A DNA stretch of 14,647 nt. Source: Actinomycetota bacterium (GTDB taxonomy: Bacteria; Actinomycetota; Actinomycetes; JACCUZ01). The notes under the pieces were generated by a model that was not told the origin of the DNA, ran no database searches, and saw only the letters and a program-made list of their open reading frames with translations. The DNA is taken from NCBI GenBank assembly GCA_030841195.1, contig JAVEDA010000063.1, positions 1 to 14,647 of the forward strand, written 5' to 3'. A program made the position numbers and the translations under genes. Below, in pieces: positions 1 through 6,293 of this stretch (positions within the stretch are counted from its first letter, which is position 1; the number at the start of each line of letters is the position of its first letter).

Positions 1-812
1 GTCCAGAGGGCGCCGCGTGGCGACGTGCGGCCGTCTTGGAACAGGATCCTTTCGCCGTCGGGTGAGTAGCGCATGGAACCCAGTCCCACCACAAAGGACG
101 ATGGAAGGAGCCTTCTGATGCCTCCCGTGCCGTCGAGCCGCATGATGAAGAGGGCTCCCTCGCTCGTCGACTGTCCGATGGCCGCCCTCTCGCGAAGGAA
201 GATCAGCGTCCTGCCATCGGGTGAGACGTCGCCGGGAATGTCGTTGGTCTCGTGAGGCTCGTGGGTGAGCCGGACCCGATGCCCGCCGTCGGAGCTGTCG
301 ACGAGGTACATGCCGGAGACGGCCTGATCGCTGTCGTCCCAGCCCTGGACGACGATGCGCTGTCCGTCCGGTACCCAAGCTCCAGGCCCCAGACTCAGCG
401 TGCCCGCAGGCAGCGGGAGCACGCGGGCGGGGCCGCCTGACAATGGGTAGATGCCGACGGTTATCCGGCCGTCCTTGACGACTGATGCACCGAGGATGGA
501 GGTCTTGTCTGGGGAGAGCCTGATGCAGCAGGTGACACCCGGTTTGGCCAACTGTCGCTCGTGAGTCCCGTCGAGTTGGCTGACGAACGGAGTGTCGTCG
601 GCGTAGGTGCCTCCGGCCTTGGTGAACACAATGAGACCGGCAGGCGGCGGCCCGTCGGCGGGGACCGTGTCTCGCGGAGTTTCGAGCGCGGAGGTTTCGG
701 TCGAGCTAGTGCCCGAACATGCCGCGACCAGGACGAATACGGCCACAGCACCGACCGTCGCGATCTGGAGCCGCAACGCCCGAGCGTTGTGCTCCAGGAC
801 AGATGTGGACAT
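1..812 (-). CDS. Lipoprotein with TolB/PD40-like beta-propeller repeats (3' end cut by window edge)
   Basis: Reading down from ATG at 812 gives 270 open codons that run off the left edge. A GAGGAGGG Shine-Dalgarno lies just upstream of the ATG. Residues 15-31 are hydrophobic and end in a lipobox, V29-A30-A31-C32, followed by a Ser/Thr-rich linker, so the protein is probably anchored by lipid on the outer face of the membrane. From about residue 60 there are repeated strand-rich units with Ser/Val-Pro-Asp-(Gly) turns at 100-102, 147-150, 197-200 and 250-253, the hallmark of PD40/TolB-type propeller blades. Such domains usually bind proteins or ligands; no catalytic residue is evident. Codon use is unlike the neighbours, with ATA, AGA, several AGG and several TCA codons, suggesting a different origin. 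The specific role is unknown. The gene is not clearly in an operon with 953-1648, because a hairpin separates them. Confidence 0.85.
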   Translation of the reverse strand, partial: MSTSVLEHNARALRLQIATVGAVAVFVLVAACSGTSSTETSALETPRDTVPADGPPPAGLIVFTKAGGTYADDTPFVSQLDGTHERQLAKPGVTCCIRLSPDKTSILGASVVKDGRITVGIYPLSGGPARVLPLPAGTLSLGPGAWVPDGQRIVVQGWDDSDQAVSGMYLVDSSDGGHRVRLTHEPHETNDIPGDVSPDGRTLIFLRERAAIGQSTSEGALFIMRLDGTGGIRRLLPSSFVVGLGSMRYSPDGERILFQDGRTSPRGALW

Positions 813-854
813 GGTGCCCTCCTCAGATCGTCTGGACGGATCGATGCCTCGGCG

Positions 855-891
855 CGTCGTTGCGACGGCAGCCCTAAGCATTCGACTGCCG
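855..891 (-). promoter_or_regulatory. Overlapping small dyads upstream of the lipoprotein gene
   Basis: Two inverted repeats lie 43-79 bases before the lipoprotein start: CGTCG-TTG-CGACG at 855-867 and CGGCAG-N14-CTGCCG at 866-891. They fall where a promoter or operator for the minus-strand lipoprotein gene would be. The arms are short and chance occurrence is possible in GC-rich DNA. No convincing -35/-10 pair was found. Confidence 0.25.
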
Positions 892-939
892 ATACGCCGT
901 CAGGCACAGTGCGGCGCCCGCCCGGACTTTGCATGACGT

Positions 940-959
940 CGCCTGATGCGGGTCAGGCG
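940..959 (-). terminator. Hairpin over the stop codon of the six-helix protein gene
   Basis: CGCCTGA (940-946), a 6-base loop, and TCAGGCG (953-959) form a perfect 7-bp stem. The right arm contains the TGA stop (953-955) of the minus-strand membrane protein gene. No T-tract follows, as is common for terminators in high-GC actinomycetes. It would reduce read-through into the lipoprotein gene. Confidence 0.45.
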
Positions 960-1648
960 CCGACCCGCGGGGACACCCGCCGCTGGTGGTCCCCACGCAG
1001 CATGTCCGTGGCGACCCGGACGGTGCCGGCCAGCAGGACCAGGGCCGATCCGACCACGAGGACGCGAATCGGGCCGCCGGCCGTGAACATGCTCGTGAAG
1101 CCGCCGAGGCCGAGCAGGACCGCTGTCGTACGGGGCACGAGCCGGCGCCGGTAGAGGGTGACGCCGAGGACGAGCCAGCCGAGGGCTCCGAGCAGTCCCA
1201 GGGCGTCGATGGCGAGGGTATCGACCGTCAGGTGGGCGACGACGGTCACGGCGGCGTCGTGCGGCGCGTGTCGAACCAGTTGCCCGGTGCTCAGTGACAT
1301 GGCACCTCGGGCGATGATGCTGCTGGCACCGCACAGCATCAGCACCCCACAGACGAAGGCCGTGCGGGCCTTCGAGTCCGCGACGTGGGCAGCGAGCACC
1401 CAGATCGTGAGGACGAGCAGGACCCCGCCGACCATGACCAGGGTGCCGCCGAGGTCGGCGCGGGCGGGGTGGTCGCTGAACCCCTGGACGACCTCGGTCG
1501 CCCCGCTGGTGCCGGCGTCGTTCCACGGGACGCTCAGTAGGCGGGCCGCGACCGTCACGACGGGGCCGAGGACGAGCAGCGCCGCTCGCGCTGTCGGCGT
1601 CGTCAACGTGCTCAGCGGGGCCGGTGCCGTCAGGTTGCTGGCTGTCAT
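953..1648 (-). CDS. Six-helix integral membrane protein, DUF4386-like (paralogue of 10924-11577)
   Basis: The 231-residue protein starts at ATG 1648, with GGAGG placed 7 bases upstream. It has about six hydrophobic segments, roughly at residues 22-40, 66-88, 96-116, 133-150, 152-166 and 174-212 (the last probably two helices), and a polar loop at 41-64 after the first helix. An arginine-rich tail (from 211) is probably cytoplasmic. There is no catalytic motif and no signal sequence other than the first helix. Residues 132-141 (AA-x4-AHLT) match a motif in the second membrane protein of this window, and the helix spacing agrees. The gene is divergent from a kinase-regulator operon across 136 bp containing a 25-bp dyad, so it is a likely target of that regulator. 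The family assignment is tentative; a DUF4386-type or uncharacterised actinobacterial membrane family fits best. Confidence 0.85.
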   Translation of the reverse strand: MTASNLTAPAPLSTLTTPTARAALLVLGPVVTVAARLLSVPWNDAGTSGATEVVQGFSDHPARADLGGTLVMVGGVLLVLTIWVLAAHVADSKARTAFVCGVLMLCGASSIIARGAMSLSTGQLVRHAPHDAAVTVVAHLTVDTLAIDALGLLGALGWLVLGVTLYRRRLVPRTTAVLLGLGGFTSMFTAGGPIRVLVVGSALVLLAGTVRVATDMLRGDHQRRVSPRVGA

Positions 1649-1725
1649 GAGCGCCTCCGGGGCAAGCTGGTACCGAGGGCCTCAGCCTGGGCTCGACGGG
1701 GTGTCACGGACGTGGGTGCTGGCCC

Positions 1726-1750
1726 GGGAGTTTCTTCAGGGGAAACCCCC
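1726..1750. promoter_or_regulatory. 25-bp imperfect palindrome in the divergent promoter region, likely operator
   Basis: GGGAGTTTC (1726-1734), a 7-base spacer, and GAAACCCCC (1742-1750) form 9-bp arms with one mismatch. A second, overlapping dyad, AGGGG-N4-CCCCT, is centred on 1744-1745. The element sits 34 bp before the kinase GTG at 1785 and 77 bp before the membrane protein start. A palindrome of this size suits a dimeric NarL-type regulator, so autoregulation by the product of 3812-4462 is the simplest reading. Binding is inferred, not shown. Confidence 0.5.
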
Positions 1751-1772
1751 TAGCGGGCTGGTGGCGCGCTGA

Positions 1773-1778
1773 CAGACT
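1773..1778 (+). promoter_or_regulatory. Possible -10 box for a leaderless kinase transcript
   Basis: CAGACT lies 6 bases before the GTG at 1785. It resembles the TANNNT -10 boxes of leaderless actinobacterial genes except at the first base. There is no Shine-Dalgarno before this GTG, which is why a leaderless start is considered. An alternative start with an AGGA element exists at 1833. Confidence 0.25.
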
Positions 1779-1784
1779 GGCGCC

Positions 1785-3827
1785 GTGGTCACCAGCGCAC
1801 GGACGACTGTCCTCGGCGCTCCCAGGACGTTGGTGCTCGGTGGGCGCGGGGAGCTGGTGGCCGCCGGCGGGTGGCTACTTGTCCCTTTGTCCCTGGGCTT
1901 CGTCGTGCTGATGGACCACCGGCTGGCCACCGAGGGCCGCGCGGACCTCCGGCTGGCCGCCCTCGACGGCGGCATCGTCGTCGTGGTCGCGATGATCTCG
2001 GCAGCCACGGTCGGTGCCGTGCTGGCGGCCCGGCGGCCCGACCATCCCGTCGGCTGGCTACTGCTCCTGCTCGGGGTCGAGATGGCGCTCGGCGCCGCGG
2101 CCATCAGCTATGCGACCTGGGGCGCGGTCGTCCGCCCCGGCAGCCTCCCGGCGGCGGACGTGGTCGGCACCCTGGCCGACTCGTCGTGGATCGCGTGGTT
2201 CGTCATCCTCGCCCTGGTGCTGCACCTCACCCCGACCGGTCGTCCGGTGTCCAGGCGCTGGGAGGCGGTCGCGTGGGCGACCGTGGCAAGCGGGCTGTTG
2301 TGGTGGAGCGGGGTGCTGACCCATCACCGCCTCGATCCACCTCTGGGTGACGCACCGAACCCGCTCGAGCTGCACAGCGGAGCGCGCCTGCTGTCGGTGG
2401 TGACGCACGCGGCCGGCTGGTGCACCGCGTTCGGCGTCATCCTGGCGGCCGCGTCGTTGGTGCTGAGGTTCAACCGATCCCGTGGTGGCGAACGTCGTCA
2501 GCTGCTGTGGCTGGCGGTCGCGGCCGTGCCGCTACCCGTCTTCGTCGTCGGCGCGTTCGTCGGGGCAGCGTTCGACAAGCCGGTCGCGGTCGCGGCGGCG
2601 ACCGGCGGGATGGTGACACTGGTGCCGCTGGCGACTGCCCTGGCCGCCGGCCGCTACCACCTGTACGACGTCGACCGGATCCTGAGCCGGGCCACCACGT
2701 ACCTCCTGGTCACCGGCCTGCTCGCCGCTGCTTACGCCGTGGTGGTGCTCGCCTCGGGCCGGGTGTTCGGAGACCTCACGGGTGCATCGACCGTGCCAGC
2801 CGTCGCGGGCACCCTGGCGGCCGTCGCGGTCGCGGCACCCGCGCATCGGGTGGTCCAGAACGCGCTGGACCGACACTTCCGGCGCCGTCGCTACGACGCG
2901 GTCCGGATGGCCCGGGAGTTCGCCCGCTCCCCGTCGCCGAGCACCGACGTGGACACCACCTTCCGGCAGGCCGTCGGCGAGCCGCACGCGAGGCTGGGGT
3001 ACTGGTTGCACAGCCGCGACTGCTGGGTGACCGCGGACGGGCACCCGATGGACCCGCGGCCTACGGACCTGGTCATCGAGCGCCACCGCCGCCCGGTCGC
3101 CCGGTTGCGGCTGGCCGAGGCAGCGGACCGTGAGCTGGCGACCGCCGTCGCCGGCGAGCTCGTGAGCGAGCTGGACAACGCCCGGCTCCGCGCCGAGCTC
3201 GCCACCCAGCTCCTCGAGGTCCAGCAGTCCCGGCAGCGGCTGGCGACGGCCCAGCTCGTCGAACGACGCAGAATCGGCCGCGACCTGCACGACGGCGCAC
3301 AACAGCGCCTTCTCGCCCTAGGACTGCAGCTGCGAGCAGCCCACGACACCGACGACCATCGCGAGCTGCGCCACGCCCTGGAGTACGGCATCGCCGAGGT
3401 CCAGACCGCCGTCCATGAGCTGCGCGACCTCGCCAACGGGCTGCACCCCTCGGTCCTCACCGACAGCGGGCTTTTCGCCGCCCTCGACGAGCTGTCCGCC
3501 CGCAGCGTCCTGCCCATCCATGTCACCGGCGAGGAACGCCGGTTCCCGCCCGAGACTGAGACGACCGCCTGGTTCATCGCCTGCGAAGCCATCACCAACG
3601 CCTTCAAGCACGCGGGCGCCTCGCACATCGACGTCACGGTGACGGTCGTCGGCCCGCGCGTCCACCTCAGCATCGACGACGACGGCATCGGTCGCGCCGA
3701 CATGGGCGGCCGCGGACTGCGCGGCCTCATCGACCGGGCCGAGGCGATCGGCGGCTCGGTCCAGGCATCCACCTCCGCCGAAGGCGGGACCTCCGTCCGG
3801 GCGGACCTGCCGTGCGCATCCTCGTAG
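1785..3827 (+). CDS. Membrane sensor histidine kinase, NarL/LiaS type (HisKA_3)
   Basis: This 680-residue kinase has about ten hydrophobic segments in residues 24-352. They include the GWLL (89-92) and TPTGRPVSRRW (148-158) signatures and the ERRQLLWL (235-242) and RYHLYDVDRILSR (289-301) signatures typical of a large actinobacterial kinase group. Residues 363-440 form a degenerate sensory linker, followed by a coiled coil of about 450-490. The phosphoacceptor is His502 in RDLHDGAQQRL. The ATP-binding domain has N-box Asn605 (EAITNAFKHAG), an intact D632-D-G-I-G636 box and a glycine-rich GGRGLRGL lid. It autophosphorylates on His502 and passes phosphate to the regulator encoded next to it, with which it overlaps by 16 bases. 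The first in-frame start after the TGA at 1770-1772 is GTG 1785, without a Shine-Dalgarno; GTG 1833, with AGGA 5 bases upstream, is an alternative that would remove 16 residues. The signal sensed is unknown. Confidence 0.93.
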   Translation: MVTSARTTVLGAPRTLVLGGRGELVAAGGWLLVPLSLGFVVLMDHRLATEGRADLRLAALDGGIVVVVAMISAATVGAVLAARRPDHPVGWLLLLLGVEMALGAAAISYATWGAVVRPGSLPAADVVGTLADSSWIAWFVILALVLHLTPTGRPVSRRWEAVAWATVASGLLWWSGVLTHHRLDPPLGDAPNPLELHSGARLLSVVTHAAGWCTAFGVILAAASLVLRFNRSRGGERRQLLWLAVAAVPLPVFVVGAFVGAAFDKPVAVAAATGGMVTLVPLATALAAGRYHLYDVDRILSRATTYLLVTGLLAAAYAVVVLASGRVFGDLTGASTVPAVAGTLAAVAVAAPAHRVVQNALDRHFRRRRYDAVRMAREFARSPSPSTDVDTTFRQAVGEPHARLGYWLHSRDCWVTADGHPMDPRPTDLVIERHRRPVARLRLAEAADRELATAVAGELVSELDNARLRAELATQLLEVQQSRQRLATAQLVERRRIGRDLHDGAQQRLLALGLQLRAAHDTDDHRELRHALEYGIAEVQTAVHELRDLANGLHPSVLTDSGLFAALDELSARSVLPIHVTGEERRFPPETETTAWFIACEAITNAFKHAGASHIDVTVTVVGPRVHLSIDDDGIGRADMGGRGLRGLIDRAEAIGGSVQASTSAEGGTSVRADLPCASS

Positions 3828-4462
3828 CCGACGACTCCGTGCTGTTCCGCGAAGGTCTCGCGCGGCTCCTGGGCGACGCCGGGATGACGTGCTGCTGCAT
3901 GGCAGGCGACGCCGACCAGCTGCACACGGCCGTAGACGCACACCCCCACGACGTCGCCATCATCGACATCTGCATGCCGCCCGACTTCGTCCACGAAGGC
4001 GCCAAGGCGGCAACCTCCCTGCGTCGTCGCCAGCCGACGCTGCCCATCCTGCTGCTCTCCCAGTCCCTGGAAGGGCGATACGCCGCCGCGCTCGCCGCCG
4101 AGCACCCGCACTCGTTCGGCTACCTGCTCAAGGACCGGGTCGTCGACGTCGGAGTCCTCGTCGACGCCGTCCGGCGCGTTCACGCCGGAGGCACCGTGCT
4201 CGATCCCGATGTCGTCAGGTACCTGCTCGGCCGCCAGCCCACCCGGCAACGCGTCAGCTCGCTCAGCGACCGCGAGCGCGACGTCCTCGGCCTCATGGCA
4301 CAGGGACGCACGAACTCGGCGATCGCCCGGACGCTCCAGCTCAGCGAGAAGGCCGTGGAGAACCGGGTCGCCGGCATCTTCGTCAAGCTGGACCTGCTCG
4401 CCGAGCCCGACGACAACAGGCGGGTCCTCGCCGTCGTGACCTGGCTCCAGGAGCAGCGCTGA
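3812..4462 (+). CDS. NarL/LuxR-family response regulator
   Basis: The 216-residue regulator starts at GTG 3812, inside the last codons of the kinase gene (16-base overlap), so translation is probably coupled. The receiver domain (1-118) has acidic residues D7 and D8, phosphoacceptor D52 in IIDICMPPD, S83 in LLLSQS and K107 in YLLKD. The region 53-68 (CMPPDFVHEGAKAATS) and the GGTVLDP stretch near 126-132 match a known subgroup of NarL-type receivers paired with multi-helix kinases. A LuxR-type helix-turn-helix lies at about 149-205, and the tail RRVLAVVTWLQ is typical of that subgroup. Three consecutive cysteines (27-29) in the second strand are unusual. It probably binds DNA as a phosphorylated dimer; the dyad at 1726-1750 is the best candidate site. 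TGA stop at 4460-4462. Confidence 0.93.
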   Translation: MRILVADDSVLFREGLARLLGDAGMTCCCMAGDADQLHTAVDAHPHDVAIIDICMPPDFVHEGAKAATSLRRRQPTLPILLLSQSLEGRYAAALAAEHPHSFGYLLKDRVVDVGVLVDAVRRVHAGGTVLDPDVVRYLLGRQPTRQRVSSLSDRERDVLGLMAQGRTNSAIARTLQLSEKAVENRVAGIFVKLDLLAEPDDNRRVLAVVTWLQEQR

Positions 4463-4507
4463 AGGTGCCCACCCGCCGGGCCCGACCCTCGGCCCCCGAC
4501 CCGGGTT

Positions 4508-4523
4508 GCCGACAGCTGTCGGC
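4508..4523. terminator. 16-bp perfect palindrome between convergent genes
   Basis: GCCGACAG-CTGTCGGC is perfectly self-complementary. It lies in the 88-bp gap between the stop of the response regulator (4462, plus) and the stop of the small protein gene (4551, minus). As RNA it would fold into a 6-bp stem with a 4-base loop in either direction, so a bidirectional terminator is likely. A loop-free perfect palindrome could also be a protein-binding site. No T-tract is present. The rest of the gap shows nothing else convincing. Confidence 0.4.
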
Positions 4524-4550
4524 CGTCGCAGCGATCGTAGGGCGACAGGG

Positions 4551-4721
4551 TTATGCGGCTCGGGCCGCGTCAACCTTGCGACCGGTTACGTGCAGGATGC
4601 GAGTGCCGTCGTGGCACTCCAGCTCGAGCACGATCAGGCCGCGGACGTTGGCGCCGCCGCGGACCCGGCGGATGCCGAGCATCACGTCGGAGCCGTGCGT
4701 GGGGCAGTAGACGACGAACAT
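4551..4721 (-). CDS. Small Cys/His protein, 56 residues, uncharacterised
   Basis: ATG at 4721 is preceded by AAGGA with a 6-base spacer, and the frame ends in TAA at 4551-4553. The protein begins MFVVYCPTHGSDVMLGIRRV and ends in a basic, alanine-rich stretch. It contains C6-x-x-H9 and C36-H37, spaced as a compact metal site might be. Its overall pattern (CP-x-H near the start, a central IVLELEC strand, then HVTGRK near the end) resembles short actinobacterial hypothetical proteins that I recognise only as a type, without known function. It is soluble, with no signal peptide or membrane helix. It lies 58 bp downstream of the oxidase gene on the same strand and has direct repeats upstream, so it may have its own promoter. 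Codon use is consistent with real coding. Zinc binding is an inference. Confidence 0.75.
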   Translation of the reverse strand: MFVVYCPTHGSDVMLGIRRVRGGANVRGLIVLELECHDGTRILHVTGRKVDAARAA

Positions 4722-4752
4722 GGTGGGTCCTTACTGGTTGTTGGCTTAGGTA

Positions 4753-4788
4753 GGTTCACGGTTGTCAGCTCGTGTGGGTTCACCGTTG
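4753..4788 (-). repeat. Pair of 12-bp direct repeats upstream of the small protein gene
   Basis: GGTTCACGGTTG (4753-4764) and GGTTCACCGTTG (4777-4788) differ at one base and are 24 bp apart start to start. They lie 32-67 bp before the small gene's ATG, and the second overlaps the stop codon of the oxidase gene. On the minus strand they contain TGAACC half-sites. A CTGACA sequence between them (4763-4768 region, minus sense) could be a -35 element, but no clear -10 was matched to it. A regulator-binding site is plausible. Confidence 0.4.
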
Positions 4789-6195
4789 GGTCGGAAGCGT
4801 GATCTGGTTGTCGGCCGACACGCGGTGGTTGGCGACGACGGTCCCGTGGGGGTCCATCAGCGCGTTCAGCGACTGCAGCCGCGAGTAGCTAGCCGCGTCA
4901 TAGCCCGTGCTGGGGTCGCCGCTCTCTTCGAGAAAGTTGAGGTACTGGCGGCCGTTTGCCCATGGGGCCATCGCGGCCACCAGTGCCTGGGTGTCGGCGT
5001 GGCCGGCCGTGGCCATCTCGGGGGTGGCGGCGATGGCTACCCCGAACAGCACGAACTGCCCGTGCAACATCGGCAGCGCGCCGGCTCCCGCGTGCGGCCG
5101 GGCCAGCGCGCCGCCGAGCTGGCGCAGCTCGGCCGCAAGCAGGCTCTGCGAGGTGCCGTCGCCGGTCATCGCGAGGAACGCGTCGATCGCCTCGTCCGAC
5201 AGCTCGCCCAGCACGGAGGTCGCGGTGACACCGGGCGTCGGGCCCTCCGGGTCCATGTGCAGCCGAACCAAGGACGCCGACGGCACCCGGGCGAAGGTGT
5301 CGATCTCCGGCTCCAGCGCCCGCAGCTCGGCCAGCAGCGCCTCGGCCGTGGCGTCGTCGCCCAGCACCGCCCCGTTGATCATGGCGAGCTGGCGACCGCG
5401 GACCGGGGCCGGGATCTCCTCGAACGGCGGCAGCTGCAGGATGCGGAACGCCGTGGTGACCTCGTCGGGGGCGTCTACCGTCCAGCGGGCCCAGGCTCGC
5501 AGCACCTTCTCGGCGTCCTTACGGTCCCAGACCAGCATGCCGGCGTACGCCGTCTCGATCGGGTATAGCCGGAACTCCATCGCGGTGACGACCCCGAAGT
5601 TGCCACCGCCGCCGCGGACCGCCCAGAACAGGTCCGGCTCGTGCTCGGCGTCGGCGCGCACCAGCCGGCCGTCGGCGGTGACCAGCTCGACCGCGGTGAC
5701 GCTGTTGGTGGCCATGCCAAGCGCCCGCGCGTACCACCCGATGCCGCCGCCGAGGGAGTAGCCGACCACCCCGACGTCGGGGGAGGAGCCGTGCAGAGCA
5801 GCCAGGCCGAACGGCGCGACGGCGTCGACCACGTCGATCCAGAGGGCCCCGGCGCCGACCCGGGCGGTCCGCGACGCGGCGTCGACGGTCACCTCGCGCA
5901 TCGCGGAGGTGCGCACCAGGACGGTGTCGGTCAGGTCGCCCAGCGGGCCGGCGTTGTGCCCGGTGCCCTGTGGCGCCACCCGCAGCCCGGCTGCGGACGC
6001 GGCCCGGACGACCTCGACGACCTCGTCGGCCGACGCCGGGTAGACCACGGCGGCCGGCAGCTGTTGCACTGCGACGTTCCAGGGCACCCGGGCGGCGTCG
6101 TAGCCGGGGTCGCCGGGCAGGTGGACGGCGCCGCCGCACAGGCGGCGGAGCCCCTCGCTGGCAGTGGCGGTGGCGGTGCTGGGCTCGGTGGTCAC
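4780..6195 (-). CDS. FAD-linked oxidase, berberine bridge enzyme-like (PCMH-type FAD domain + BBE C-terminus)
   Basis: GTG at 6195 has AAGGAG 5 bases upstream and gives 471 residues, the usual size for this family. The open frame extends further upstream, but only as an out-of-frame reading of the regulator gene. The FAD domain (about 45-215) has the flavin-attachment motif PQGTGHNAGPLG with His80 expected to link covalently to FAD, then GYSLGGGIGW (145-154) and FWAVRGGGGNFG (190-201). The second, cysteinyl linkage of bicovalent members is absent: the residue before P139 is S138 rather than Cys. The C-terminal BBE region ends with the YLNF motif and a DP-x-G-x-V-x-N-H signature. Enzymes of this family oxidise alcohols, sugars or alkaloid-like substrates with O2 in the cytoplasm. 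The substrate here is unknown. The gene follows the large regulator by 98 bp on the same strand and is its likely target. Confidence 0.93.
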   Translation of the reverse strand: MTTEPSTATATASEGLRRLCGGAVHLPGDPGYDAARVPWNVAVQQLPAAVVYPASADEVVEVVRAASAAGLRVAPQGTGHNAGPLGDLTDTVLVRTSAMREVTVDAASRTARVGAGALWIDVVDAVAPFGLAALHGSSPDVGVVGYSLGGGIGWYARALGMATNSVTAVELVTADGRLVRADAEHEPDLFWAVRGGGGNFGVVTAMEFRLYPIETAYAGMLVWDRKDAEKVLRAWARWTVDAPDEVTTAFRILQLPPFEEIPAPVRGRQLAMINGAVLGDDATAEALLAELRALEPEIDTFARVPSASLVRLHMDPEGPTPGVTATSVLGELSDEAIDAFLAMTGDGTSQSLLAAELRQLGGALARPHAGAGALPMLHGQFVLFGVAIAATPEMATAGHADTQALVAAMAPWANGRQYLNFLEESGDPSTGYDAASYSRLQSLNALMDPHGTVVANHRVSADNQITLPTQR

Positions 6196-6224
6196 GCTGG
6201 CTCCTTGCTCGGGGCACGATGGGA

Positions 6225-6244
6225 CTGGTCTCGACAGGGACCAG
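6225..6244 (-). promoter_or_regulatory. Inverted repeat before the oxidase gene, possible operator
   Basis: CTGGTC (6225-6230) and GACCAG (6239-6244) are perfect 6-bp arms around an 8-base spacer, 30-49 bp upstream of the oxidase GTG. The 98-bp gap separating the regulator stop from this start would allow a separate promoter here. Which protein binds, if any, is unknown. Confidence 0.3.
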
Positions 6245-6293
6245 CGTGCGGCCGGGCTCTTGTGGGGCCCTTGCGATCGGCTTGGAGGGGTGT

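Noticed and set aside
73..440. Two short plus-strand frames (73-255 and 252-440)
   Set aside because: They are antisense to the lipoprotein gene, which has a ribosome site, lipobox and repeated propeller motifs.
2891..4573. Long open frame on the minus strand (560 codons) opposite the first kinase and regulator
   Set aside because: It is antisense to two genes with clear conserved motifs; long antisense frames are expected at this GC content and no domain is recognisable.
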